Source: Capsicum annuum (lineage: Eukaryota; Streptophyta; Magnoliopsida; Solanales; Solanaceae). Taken from it: a stretch of DNA of 64,000 bases. The notes beneath the pieces are model-generated. The model was not told the DNA's origin, did not search any database, and was given only the letters and a program-made list of their open reading frames with translations. Position numbers and translations under genes: made by a program. The stretch covers positions 1 through 64,000 of the forward strand of contig NW_025881461.1 in NCBI RefSeq assembly GCF_002878395.1, written 5' to 3'. Of the stretch, positions 31,825-43,095 are shown piece after piece; positions within the stretch are counted from its first letter, which is position 1, and every line of letters begins with the position of its first letter.

Positions 31825-32945
31825 CTATTGAATATGCAAAACATGGTCTGTTTGTTTTGGTGCGAACTTGATACTTGTCCTTGGTGGATCGTCATTCTCA
31901 CTAAAGTAGTCATTTTCTATTTTTTCAGATCCATACTTGCACAAAAATTTAGCATATCTCAGATGATGGTATTGAGCATCAATACCAGAAAACAGAATGC
32001 CTAATCCCTTGCTCAGATACTCAGCATAGACAGCTACAAATACACCATAATTCCTGCATAGCAATTACTAATTTAATTAAAAACACCTATGTACTCATAT
32101 ATAGAAACATAGTTATATCTTTAAATGTTCCACCATTCTTGATTTGCAAGTTCCTTACCAACGTCAACATTATAGTAATTCACATAAGCCTTATCAATGT
32201 ACACTTTGAAAAAGAAATTCGTGGTAGTGTATCTGTTAGTTGGAAATTCTTGTTCTTGTACGTCTTCCTCAAGTAGTACATGATGACATCCAGATGATAT
32301 TCAAATTATAATCAAACGGAATATATTTTATAGCAGGCAACTGAAATGATTATTACTTAGATACAAATTAAATTATTTTTGTATCTAAAGTGATTAAAGA
32401 TAAAATACAGGAAACTGAAAGAGCAACAAATGAAAAAGATACATATTAATATATGATGATACATCTTTTGTTATTATGTATCTAATACGACATAAGAACA
32501 GAATAAAAAACCTAAATCTGTACTGCAACACACAATCAAAATTGATAGAAGCAAGTTGCTTTGCACGCTTTTTTAATGAAAAATAAGATAAACAATGAAT
32601 TTTTAAACGTATCATACAAGCCAAAATATATATCTCGGCCTAACATTCAACAAATCTGAATATGCAATTACCTTGGGAAGCCCATCTCTGGAAATTGCTT
32701 CAATAATTCTTTCTTCTCTTGACGGGAGCTCTGTTGGATCCCCTTTTCTTCGAACCACTTTCTTTTTTCTGGTCCTTCTTAGCATGCTTTTGCCGCAACT
32801 TCTTCATAGTTTGGGGATCGTTTCTATGCTTTGATCTATTTTCACCAAAGCCAACAAATTCATAGTCAAAACTTTCGGGAATGAAGTTTACAACTTCTTG
32901 AGATTCTTTGATACTTTCTAATTGAGAAAACTCAAGAATAAAAGA
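31825..32945 (-). pseudogene. Ulp1-type SUMO protease pseudogene (transposon-borne family)
   Basis: Reading leftwards, an N-terminal part at about 32945-32700 has VNFIPESFDYEFVGFGENRS and a Lys-rich run, then a stop. A second block at 32260-32130 reads QEQEFPTNRYTTTNFFFKVY, then DKAYVNYYNVDVGKELANQE. The C-terminal block at 32064-31825 reads GVFVAVYAEYLSKGLGI ... YHHLRYAKFLCKYGSEK. Ulp1 (C48) proteases process SUMO; this layout matches the large family found in nightshade genomes. The catalytic motif DCGVF reads NYGVF: Cys codon TGT became TAT (32049-32047), and the Asp is Asn. The stretch with the catalytic His is missing between the last two blocks. It is therefore inactive, with at least two frameshifts or deletions. 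Confidence 0.75.
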
Positions 32946-32970
32946 ATTTTAATAACAATTAAACAACACT

Positions 32971-33425
32971 AGATACATTTCAAGGCATTAACAGTTAGTC
33001 CCAGATACAAGTTAACACAACATGTATCTATAAAGTCATAACTTGTATCTCTTACAATAAGACTTTCAGTAAAATTTAAACGCCAATAGATACATATCAA
33101 AGCATTAACAACAACTCACATATACAAGTCAACATAACATGTATCTATGATAAACTTGTATCTTTTGTAATACAACTTTCAATAACAATTAAACAACACT
33201 AGATACATTTCAAGGCACTAACAGTTAGTCCTAGATACAAGTTAACATAACATGTATCTATGAAGTCATAACTTGTATCTCTTACAATAAAACTTTCAGT
33301 AAATTTAAACACCAATAGATACATATCAAAGCGTTAACAACAATTAACAGATACAAGTCAACATAACATGTATCTACGTGCTTAAAGATTTATATCTTTT
33401 GATATATTAATTTCAATATAAAAAT
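32971..33425 (-). repeat. four tandem ~115-bp units with paired AGATACA/TGTATCT words
   Basis: TAGATACATTTCAAGGCA or TAGATACATATCAAAGC starts at 32971, 33088, 33201 and 33317 (spacings 117, 113, 116). Units alternate in two forms, so the higher-order period is 230 bp. Each unit also carries AGATACAAGTTAACA and AACATGTATCTA, giving internal dyad symmetry. The strand is nominal: the array sits upstream of the Ulp1 pseudogene. Confidence 0.85.
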
Positions 33426-33586
33426 AAATCACAAGATACATATAAAATTAGCTACAAAAAACCAGATAAACAATGAATTTTCAAACGTATCATCCAAGTC
33501 AAAATATGTATCTCGGCCTAATATTGAACAGATCTGAACATGCAATTACCTTAGGAAGTTTATCTCTACAAATTTCTTCGACAATT

Positions 33587-34001
33587 CTAAAATAAAATTT
33601 TTATGTTTGTTTCGTATGTTGTAATAGATAAAACTAAAATAAAATGAGATACATAAGTAATGAGAACTATATAAACTCAGATACAAAATGAGAAAAATGT
33701 ATCATTAACATTAAAAGTGTATCTCGACCTTATTGACATAAGGACAAAAAATTATTGTAAAATAATATCCAAGGTATGATCTTTTCCATCATCAAGCAAC
33801 GAATAACGATCCAACTTCAATCTCTTCAACTTCCAAGACCTAACATCGACACTACAAAAATCCTCAACAAAACACAGTTCCATAGTTTCCAAAATATGTC
33901 TTTTGGAATAACAAAAATCTCAAAATATGTTCATCCCCTACCCCACAGACCCAAAATACATGCTCTTCAGGCACCTCCACAATACAACCACGCCGTGTTC
34001 A
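33587..34001 (-). repeat. right arm of the ~400-bp inverted repeat
   Basis: Reverse complement of the arm at 30147-30540. On the minus strand it again encodes the F-box/LRR-like fragment: ETMELCFVEDFCSVDVRSW, KLKRLKLDRYSLLDDGKDH, TLDIILQ and stop, with the first part of the frame lost. Plus-strand open frames over it are antisense shadows. Confidence 0.88.
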
Positions 34002-34039
34002 AAGAAACAACTTGAAAATACTAAATTTATCAAAGACGA

Positions 34040-34180
34040 ACAAGTGCAGAAATTCTTTCGAAATCTCTTTTCTTTCTCCCATCAATTCTTCTACAAATTC
34101 ATAGTCAAAATCTCCCGGAACGAAGTTTACAAGTTTTTGAGATTCTATGAGAAAACTCAAGACTAAAAGAAGGTCCAGAA
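34040..34180 (-). repeat. second copy of the Ulp1-ORF N-terminal segment
   Basis: Plus-strand ATTCATAGTCAAAATCTCCC and GAAGTTTACAAGTTTTTGAG parallel 32860-32945. On the minus strand this reads LVNFVPGDFDYEFVEEL against VNFIPESFDYEFVGFGE there. So the coding segment was duplicated on either side of the right inverted arm. Confidence 0.7.
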
Positions 34181-36440
34181 TCTCTATTCATACTGATAAT
34201 TCAATCAACGAAGCATAAAAAAAGTGATATAGAAGATATCGCTCAACCAAAAGACTCAAATCACATAGCTTTACTAGCACCAAAAACATTTTTTGAGAAA
34301 AAAAAATCGTAAAAAAGGAATAAAATAAATTGAAACTGATTTTATGGGGGGAAATTACCTTGATTGAAAGTTTTGAATTAGATGGAGAAGATGAATAGAA
34401 ACTGCACCAGATTTTGAGGCGTACAAATAGGAGATGTAGAGTATTTTTGGTAAAGAGCCAGCTTGTTAGTTGTAGGTTTAACTTGTATCTCAAATTTACC
34501 AAAAAATATGAAATGTTGGAATTTAAGTAATTTTTTTAGAAGTGGAGGAATTTTTAGAAGTTTAGAAACTTATGTTGTTTATTTAGGTAATTTTTCCTTA
34601 TAAATATTCAATTGTTTAAGAAAATTAATAATTTTTTTAAAGCACAACACAAATAGTAACAAGAATTTCACATTACAATACATTTATTTCTATTTCTATA
34701 AATCTAAATTATAACTTATAATATTTTAAAGTTTCCACATTAAAATTAAAAATTTATGTGCACTTATACGCATTTTAACATTATGTCAAACAAATATACA
34801 TGATAAGATAAGTAATGTCATGAATTAACTTCATCTGTCTCATGCCTATACCAAATAACCCCTGAGTGCTACAACAAAAGAGCTTCAAGGAGAATTTAAA
34901 CATATGATGATACAATGTGCGACCTTAAACAAAAAGATAACCATTAATAAGGATTAATACGATAAAAATTACAGTAATTCAATAAGTTTTAAAGTTATAT
35001 TTTATATAACTTATTTTAATTAAAGGACATTAACCGCTAATAAGATAATAAATATGGGAATGCAATTCTACATAAGTTATACATATTGTAAATATTTTCA
35101 ATAAGAAAACGGATAATCTTCTTTACTTAAGATTATAAATAAAAGTAAATAACATAATGTAATATTGGAAGATAAGAACTAATTTTTTTAATATAGACAT
35201 ATCTTATATTGATTTTCATAATGAAACAACACAAAATTGTAAAAGATAGCTCAAAAAAATGAGGTAGAAAAAATACACAATTAAATAAATTTATGTGATG
35301 CATTATTAGCGTAAAGAAATTTGACACTATCAAATTCATTTATTTAATGTAATATGTAATTTTTCTTATTTTGAAAATTTATAGCTCTCATCTTTTATAA
35401 AATAAATTACTTAAAATCATCATTATAGTAAGAAGTTTTTTACGTTATAATATATAAGAGTTTTAATTAAAATAATTTATCGATTAGGCGTATAAATTAT
35501 AATATCCTCATATAAATTAAAAAAAACATCACTTATCAATTTTTTTGGTTTATAAAACATACTCTATAATTACTTTTACACACATGAATGTTAATAATTA
35601 ATTATGTAAATAAAAATTAATATCTAATTTTTTTCTAGATATTTCTATTTTAATAAGATAAAACAAAATTTTCACATAAAAATTTATGTGTGGTCAATAT
35701 CTCATAAAAATAGTCTAGTTATCAATATTAAAAGCATTTCATACAAATTTATGTTTGAAAAAATATGGGGTCCACCTTAGATGTCACATCATTAGACACT
35801 CTTAGCATTTAGACAAAGGTGCTTGCTTATTTTGTCATTTTGATCTTTATGGCCAACTCTTAAAATTATATTATATAAATAAATATTCTAAATTTTTATG
35901 AAATGACAGTTTTGCTCTTGATTGTCCCTCAACTCACTTTTTTTATAATATAATAAATAATATAAAATATTATTACAAAAAAATAACTTGAAATAAAATT
36001 TATAATCTTTTTAATTAATTAATTTCCAACTAAATGCTGCACATGAAATTTAAGACTTGTTAAAATGATATTAATTTCAAATAGTATAATAAATATTAAA
36101 TTGTAGATTATCTTGAAAATTTTCTTTTGAATTATATGGCTAAGGCGAGAAGTTAGAAGTGAGAAGTAGTGCATTTATTTTAAAAAAAGAAAAGGTTAAA
36201 TGAGAAATTGACCCACAAAAAGGGATAGATTTTGAATAATGAATTTATATTGAGAAATTACTATAATACCCTTAGTCGTTCTCCAACTCACTCTTCTATA
36301 TAAACAAATATCTTAATGTTGATGTATAATCTTTTTATTTAGACAATAATATAAAAACACATGAATCCTAAAATATCATCCAAATCATGAGTCCGCAATC
36401 TAAATGGGTTGTCATTGTAAAAAAAGACACAAACATGTCA
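34181..36440. other. AT-rich, unassigned
   Basis: No family-like coding sequence. The word CCAAATAACCCCTGA at 34851 resembles a Tourist-type end, but no partner was found. CAACTCACT words at 35930 and 36287, with similar surroundings, suggest a weak direct repeat. Otherwise nothing. Confidence 0.4.
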
Positions 36441-36454
36441 TGGATTTAATAAGT

Positions 36455-37600
36455 GACAAAAATAGGCTTAGTGCACTATTTTTGTGCATTGACTTCTTTT
36501 TCTTTAACGAAGTTGTAGAAAAGTGGATAGTGCACTAGATTAGTGCACTGTTCATTTTTTTTATATAGTACAGTAAATTTTTGTATTATTAATTTTTTCA
36601 TACAGTGCACTAAATTTGTGCACTATTCATCTATTTTTTCTATAAAATTAAATAATTGTTTTGTTTGATTTATTTTATATAGTGTACTAAATTTGTGTTC
36701 TGTGTAATATTTTGTATATCCACTACACTTTACATTCGATTATTATTTTCACAAAATCAATTTAGAGAAAAATTCAACTCTTGTGGTGCATTATACAATA
36801 TTAATGTTGCATGATTTCTTGGCCGTTTAATTCTCAAGGCTCTCATTATTTGTGAAAGTTCTTGTAGGTGTGATAACAACTAGTATATAATGTACATCAA
36901 ATGCAGAAGTAAAGGTCACTAATATAAAAGATTATGAAATTTGTAAGACAAATTATATCTGATAATCTTAGTATTTCGCTCATGCCAAAAGACATATTCG
37001 AAGCAATGGGTAGAACATCGCATCGAGTGATGACGATGAATTTAAATTCTCAAATAATTCAAATGAGAAGTCCAATCAAAATTACATCAATACAATGGTG
37101 CCCGAGTTGAATTGATGCATAACAGAGGTCAAGAACTTTTACGAAAAATGAGAGCCTTAGAAATTAAACGTTCAAAAAGTTGTGCAACATCAATATCGTG
37201 TAATATACCACAAGACTTAATTTTGCTCTAAATCGATATCTTTAAGAGAACAATCAAATGCAAAGTGTAATGGATATAAAAAATATTGGACAATGCACAA
37301 ATTTAATACACTATATAAAATAAATCGAATAAAACATTAATTTAGTCCTCTATAGAAAAATAAATAGATAGTACACAAATTTACTGCTCTATGAAAAACA
37401 AGTGCAAAAATTTAATGCATTATATGAAAAAAAACTTGATAGTGCATTATATATAAAAATATTAATAGTGCACTATATTTGTACACTATCCACTTTTCGA
37501 CAACTTTCACATTGTTAGCATTGTGTTGTTAAAAGAAAAATAAAATAGTGCACAAATTTAGTGCACTAAGTCTATTTTTGAAATTCGGGATCAAAATGAC
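36455..37600. repeat. large foldback palindrome rich in TGCACTA words
   Basis: The left arm (about 36455-36870) is the inverted counterpart of the right arm (about 37126-37600). Paired landmarks include ATAGRCTTAGTGCACTA at both outer ends, GAAAAGTGGATAGTG, GATTTATTTTATATAGTGTA, ATATCCAYTACACTTTRCAT, CTTGTGGTRYATTA, and AAGGCTCTCATT with AAAGTTCTTG near the loop. The loop is about 255 bp. Within each arm TAGTGCAC and TTTGTGCACTA recur five or more times. No coding, and no clear target duplication. It could be a foldback transposon or a source of hairpin RNA. Confidence 0.85.
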
Positions 37601-37735
37601 CCCTCCATTTATTTAAAATATCAAAATATGTCATGTATTTAAAATAATATCATAGGCTAAACTCACATTTTTTTGTGATTTTTACCCTTTTGTTTTAATG
37701 GAAGTTCTAAGGCGCCAACTTTTAGAAAAAGTATA

Positions 37736-37920
37736 AAGCTCTCAAAAAATGTGAGTTATCCTTTTTAATTTTATAAAACTCACATATATGAGAGTTATAT
37801 ATTTTTATTTTATAACGCTCACATAAGATGTGAGTCATCTATTTTTATTTTATAAAGCTCATATAAGATGTGAGTTATCTATTTTATTTTTATAAAACTC
37901 ACATAATATGTGAGTTATCT
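37736..37920. repeat. five tandem 40-bp units, each a potential stem-loop
   Basis: Units begin at about 37736, 37778, 37817, 37857 and 37897. Each has CTCACATA, a 1-2 base loop, then TATGTGAG or GATGTGAG, followed by TTATCTATTTTTATTTTATA. Both the tandem period and the internal dyad are clear. The array ends 30 bp before a C/T-rich stretch. Confidence 0.85.
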
Positions 37921-40250
37921 ATTTAATATAAAAATCAGTTGTCTTTTTCTTTCGCGGTCCCCTCCCCCAATTCATCTTTGCTCAATTCTCCTTAAAATAT
38001 AGCAAAATCCTACAAATTTTCCACTTCTATTCCGAACATTTGATCCCCTCCAACATAAATTTTAGTCGATTCCCAATTATTGCTGCTACGTGATTATAGT
38101 TTGGTGCTTGAAAATTGAGAAATTGTCACAGTTCAAGTTGAGGTATTTTTTTTGTCTTTTTTTTTTTAAAAAAATTGTTGGTTCAAATTGCTTGTATGAA
38201 TTATATGTTCAAAATGTCTAACTAATGCTGAGCAAAATGTGTCTAATTCATGTTTAACTAATCGTTTGTTTTGATTATTGTTCATTCAACTTGTCTAACT
38301 AATGTTGAGCAAACTATGTCGTACTATATTTATATGAGGAAATTTTGTGCCAAGCTTATGATCTTATTATTCAGGACCAGCCTATTGTTGTGTTGTGTTT
38401 ATGTGTCAATTTTGGAAAAAGAAAAGTCTATTTTTGGTTGGGTTAAGAAATAATGGAGTAGTTAAATTTGTATTACGTGTATTTAGCTCCAGGACTGAAT
38501 ATTTTTTAGGATGTTTTGTTGGTCTGTAATTATGTGTTTTTCCTAAGTATGTACCATTTTCACCTACATTTTCCAAAACAAAGCAGAAGACAACAAATAT
38601 TTTGACTCATGGTTTTTCAAGTTCAAGAGAGAATGTTCAACTCTAATATTTTTATTATTCATTCCAATCAGTCTTTAAAAGTGCTACTAGGTCTGGTTCA
38701 ATCCCGTAGAATTTAAAAAATGATATTGAAATAGTAAGGATTGATTTACCACTATGATTGTAGCCTTGTAGGGAAATAATATTCTTCAAATGTTAACTTT
38801 TGAAAACAAATGATGGTTAAGATTAGCTATAAATTTCATGGCAATAAAGAGATTTACATGAAAATAAAAATGAAACAGGGAAATATTACTAAGTTGCAAT
38901 TATCACGCTCTAATTTGTTAGGGTGAAATTGGGTGATCTACGCCCTCTGGATTTTAAAAATTCTCACTTTCTGCTCAATTTAGAACAATAGATATTTTTA
39001 GTTCTTTATATTAACCTATGTTGTTAACCTTTATATTTTTATGTCTTTAAAATCATGCCTATTTGATTGAACTCTATGAATTTTCACCTTTTTTTTCTTT
39101 CAAAATTTTGTAACTCGAACATTATGTCCTTGATAATTAATGTCAACACCAATTACGTCAACTTAATAGAGAATTTTGATTTTTTTGTTGATCAGTTAAA
39201 CTTGGTGTATATGGGATAAATTACCCATTTTTGAAGCTATTTTCAAAGGTTTTAATTATATTTACTATGATATTTACTTTAGCAAATTTGAGCATGCGTG
39301 ATAAAACTATGTTAGTGTAATATGAATGAATCTTTGTCTCTTCTTTCATCATATCTGCATCACAAAAAATAATTTTTCTTTACAAGTAAGATTAATGTAA
39401 TTAAAAATGTCCTGTTATATGTAACCTTAACATATAATTTTGTTATGGCTATGTTTGGTTAGTTCTTGTCAAATTTAAGTTGTTTTGGTCTTTCTTTATG
39501 GAGTTTTGGTTCTTGCTAAATGTGGTTAGTTCTTGCCATCTTGCCAAATTTGAATTGTTTTGGTCTTTCCTTGTCGATTTTTCATTCTTTCTTTATTTGG
39601 TGAGTTCTTGCTAAATTTGAGGTGCTTTAGTCTTTCTTTGTGGTGTTTTGATTCTTCTTATATTTAGTGAGTACTTGCTAAATGTGTCATTTTGGTTATT
39701 TTTACTATGTGTTCTGTTTGGTGATTGTCAATAACTGAGCCAATTTTTTATTTTTATTTTTTGCCAATTCAAGTTTATGTCATGTTCTCTTTTAGGTAAT
39801 TGTCAATAACAGAGTCATGATTTTATTTTTTTCAATTCAAGCTTTTGTTTTTCTTTGGTTGTATTACTTTGGTTCTTGCTATGTTTGGTTAGTTCTTGTC
39901 AAGTTTAAGTTGTTATATGCTTCAATATTTTATATTTTTAAGAAATTTTTTAATTACTTGTTATTTAATCTAAGAATTTTTTTTATATAATTTACGCTAA
40001 TTTTATAATTATAGTGTATATTCATAAGGGATTTACGCGCAACACACGTTCTAAAAAACGAGTAAGGTAATATACCTTTTTAATTAGTTGGAATAGGACA
40101 AATAGCTTTAATTCATTTCTTTTTGTTTCATTCATGTTATAACAAAAGAATTTGTGCATACCTCAATTATTTCATTGGATAAATGTTATTTCTCACAGTC
40201 CGATTAATATTTAATATCATGTGTACAAATATATTGTGCCGCATGCCTTG
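37921..40250. other. unassigned, with T-rich imperfect repeats at 39440-39910
   Basis: At 37940-38060 a C/T-rich stretch resembles plant 5' UTR composition, but no gene follows convincingly. At 39440-39910 the phrases TTAGTTCTTGYCAAATTTRA, GTTTTGGTCTTTC and GATTGTCAATAAC recur in imperfect tandem. At 40031-40064, ATTTACGCGCAACACACGTT followed by CTAAAAAACGAGT resembles a decayed Helitron 3' end (CGAG for CTAG). Confidence 0.4.
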
Positions 40251-41261
40251 CACCCAGGACCTGTTGATGCTTCGTTACTTACATTACAATAGTCTCATAG
40301 GTCAGAGAACTTATGAGCGGGCTATATTCATCCCAATGAGTCAGTATTTTTGCAGAAGATTGAGTCGACATGGAAATTTTTTTATAATTTCCCACTCTAT
40401 GAATGTGTCATACATTATATATCGAGGAAGAAGTTATATGATATCATCAGAATAGGCAAGATTTAATTTGATTACAAACTAGACACTGCTATGAATAAGA
40501 GGTGGAGGCCAAAGACTCACACATTCCACCTACCCTTTGGAGAGGTGACTATCACGTAATGTGGAGGTGCTGTTTGAGCTACACATTGATGAAGATGCAG
40601 TTGTATGTGTCGATAAAATGAATCATAATTTAGATTGGCATATGACGTTACGAGATTACACAGGCTTGGAGGCTGAACTGTGGCTATTAATAGACATGAT
40701 TGTATTTCTATTGTTACAGTTTTGGATTATTTTCAGCAATAGCTTTTTCTTCATCCCATTACAATCGAGACTCCAGAGAATAGGATTCAGAGCAATGCTC
40801 GACTATACATGTTGTTACTTTTGGGAGGTATTCTATTCACAAATACATCTGGCAGTCTTTTGAGATTGCGATACTTATATTTACTTAGGGATCTCGACAG
40901 GACAGGGGACTATAGCTGGGGCATCTCTGTTCTTACATACTTGTATATGTATTTTTCTTGGATATCCTTGTGCACAAATCAGCTCGGGGGATTTATTCCT
41001 TTCCTTCAGGTAACCTTTCTTATTATCTAAATTTAAATCAATTAGCTCTTTATATACTTAAAAATAATTTTGATGTAACCATTAGATATGGACTTAGGAG
41101 AGGATTTATCCTTTCAAGCCAAAGCCGATTAGGATAGTTGTTGAGGATAAGTCAGTGATACCATATGCTATAAATTGGACACGGAGAGTTCAACACATTT
41201 CAGAGGTACACCATGTTATAGTTCCAATGAGAAATTAGCCTGATCACATGAAAAAGAAGCA
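40251..41261 (+). pseudogene. plant mobile domain (MAIN-like/PMD) pseudogene
   Basis: Frame pieces in order are HPGPVDASLLTLQ at 40251, a stop, SHRSENL (TGA where Trp is expected), ESTWKFFYNFPLYECVIHY, a stop, NKRWRPKTHTFHLPFGEVTI, a stop, and after frameshifts ARLYMLLLLGGILFTNTSG and YLYLLRDLDRTGDYSWGISV with GGFIPFLQ at about 40797-41009. CAG/GTAACC at 41009 is a plausible donor. ERIYPFKPKPIRIV resumes in a second exon from about 41090 to a donor-like CAG/GTATG at 41261. HPGP, W-R-P-x-T-H-T-F and G-x-Y-S-W-G are hallmarks of the plant mobile domain of MAIN/MAIL proteins, which is also common in plant transposons. At least four stops: not functional. Confidence 0.8.
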
Positions 41262-41571
41262 GGTATGTTTTCTTTATGTTATATTGTATTGTATCCCGTA
41301 TGGAGTCATATTTATATGTTCCTTATGTCTCGTGAGTAATTTTATTTTATTTAAATGTGTCATGTGAGGCTATTTTATATTGTTGTTATTGTTATGTAAA
41401 GTTATTGATTGTATAATCCTCTGAAAAACCTTTTTTTTATTGAAATTTCTTTTTTATTAAAATATGTCATGTGGGGTCATTTTATATCGTTGTTATTGTT
41501 ATGTAAAATTATTCATTGTATAGTCCTATGTGAAGCTTTTTTTAATTAAAATTTATCGTGTGGGGACATAT

Positions 41572-41770
41572 TTGATTGACAACTCAATTTTGTACGATAC
41601 ATTCTGGACTTAAAAGCTGCATAGCGCACATAATGTATGCAGTTTCTACTTTGTACGCTTTTTTTTTCAGACGGACGTCTTTGATTGATAACTCAACTTT
41701 GTACGATATATACTGCACCTACAAGCTACATAACGCACATAATATATGCGCTTTCTACTTTGTACGTATA
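41572..41770 (+). repeat. 109-bp tandem duplication
   Basis: TTGATTGACAACTCAATTTT at 41572 recurs as TTGATTGATAACTCAACTTT at 41681. Both continue with GTACGATA, AGCGCACATAATGTATGC-like text and TTTCTACTTTGTACG. Confidence 0.85.
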
Positions 41771-41870
41771 TTATAACTACATTAGTGTGAACTTCTTACC
41801 TTTTTCCTTACATTATAGATAACACATTGCAAATATAAAAAAATATTTTATATTACAACAATGAATCACA

Positions 41871-41958
41871 AAGCTCCAATGAAAAAGCTGATTTGGTACT
41901 AGGAAAAGAATATGAAGCTCCAATGAAAAAGCTGATTTGGTACTAGGAAAAGAATATG
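41871..41958 (+). repeat. 44-bp perfect tandem duplication
   Basis: AAGCTCCAATGAAAAAGCTG through GGAAAAGAATATG occurs at 41871-41914 and again, identically, at 41915-41958, implying recent slippage or exchange. Confidence 0.95.
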
Positions 41959-43095
41959 AGGGGATTTCAAAGAACGTTGCAAAGATATTCGGGTGCTACA
42001 TCTATTTATGGAGAAAGTGATATGATTGTATTCACCCACTAGAAAAATATCTATCTCTATTTATCATGATTTACAAATTGTTGGACATATTATTTTCATA
42101 GAAGTACACTCCTCTAAAAATGAAGATTTTATTATTTTGGGTGAAACACTTAGTGGTCTAAGCTATATTTTAAACGGTGTGATTATGAGGTCTTATGTCA
42201 ATTGTATCGTTTGACCGTTCCACAGACAATTTTTGTGACTTTTCAGACATGTAAGTTAAAGAATGAAACATAAGTTATTGAACACCTGAATAAGGAAATA
42301 GTAGAAATGAAAAAAACATTGAAGCTCTTTCATGCATTAGACGATCTGAACTATCAAAGAGTAGATGAAGAGGAGCACTAGAAACTACTCGAAGATCAGA
42401 AACTTCATATAGATTCTACCTATCCGATATACCTAATAGTAAACGAATGAATAGGTTTTCAAAAATATTAACCCCAAACATTAAATTTTGGAGTGCAAAT
42501 TATTGTATAAATCAACTGAATTTAGTTGGGTCGGCACAACAGACCGATTCAAATTGGGGTCTAGATTATCGTAGCGTAAACAAAGTCCTAAAACTGGCGA
42601 AGAAGATATGTAATTTTTGTATTGCATGTTGTACTCTGATGTTATAAAATATATTTTATCTCCCAATAAAACACTTATGTCATTTATTAATATGAAACTA
42701 CGTAATATAATAACATATATAACAAATTATATTAACACATACAATTGTCCTCATCTCCTAGAAGTACTAGCACCATCGGAGGTATTTCCTACTCCATATG
42801 TATTTGCATTACGCTCTCTTGACGAACAACTGATATTATCATGTCCTAGTGATTTGTAAGTATAAGATTTTCAAGAAAAAAACTACTTTGTGACGTGTCA
42901 TTTCATTGAAAATACATGTGTTTGACATGACCTTTATTTTGCGCAACAAAAACTTATTTGCAATCATGAAAAATAAACTTTCTGATCAATAGTCCTCATC
43001 ACCAAGTGGATTCAACTTCCCCGAGTAAACCTGTTTCGTAGCACACCACAAAGAATTCTGATGTAATATAATTCCCTGCAGGATTACCAACAAAT

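Larger units (their letters stand above)
41262..43095. other. unassigned region downstream of the PMD pseudogene
   Basis: Apart from the two small duplications listed separately, no element is recognised. Stretches at 41880-42650 have runs of 40-60 stop-free codons in changing frames, consistent with decayed exons of the same PMD gene, but I cannot identify them. Confidence 0.3.

Noticed and set aside
32971..33425. CRISPR array
   Set aside because: Units are 115-bp imperfect tandem repeats with no unique spacers, in a plant genome.
33776..34166. Two overlapping 79-codon plus-strand frames as genes
   Set aside because: They are antisense to the F-box/LRR-like fragment in the right inverted arm and read as shadows.
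34188..34502. 104-codon minus-strand frame
   Set aside because: Low-complexity, Leu/Phe/Ser-rich translation with no family resemblance, next to decayed Ulp1 sequence; no support as a gene.
34851..34866. Tourist MITE end (CCAAATAACCCCTGA)
   Set aside because: No inverted partner found within several kb on either side.
35440..35640. Matrix attachment or replication origin in the AT-rich stretch
   Set aside because: AT-richness is general here and no specific motif supports either idea.
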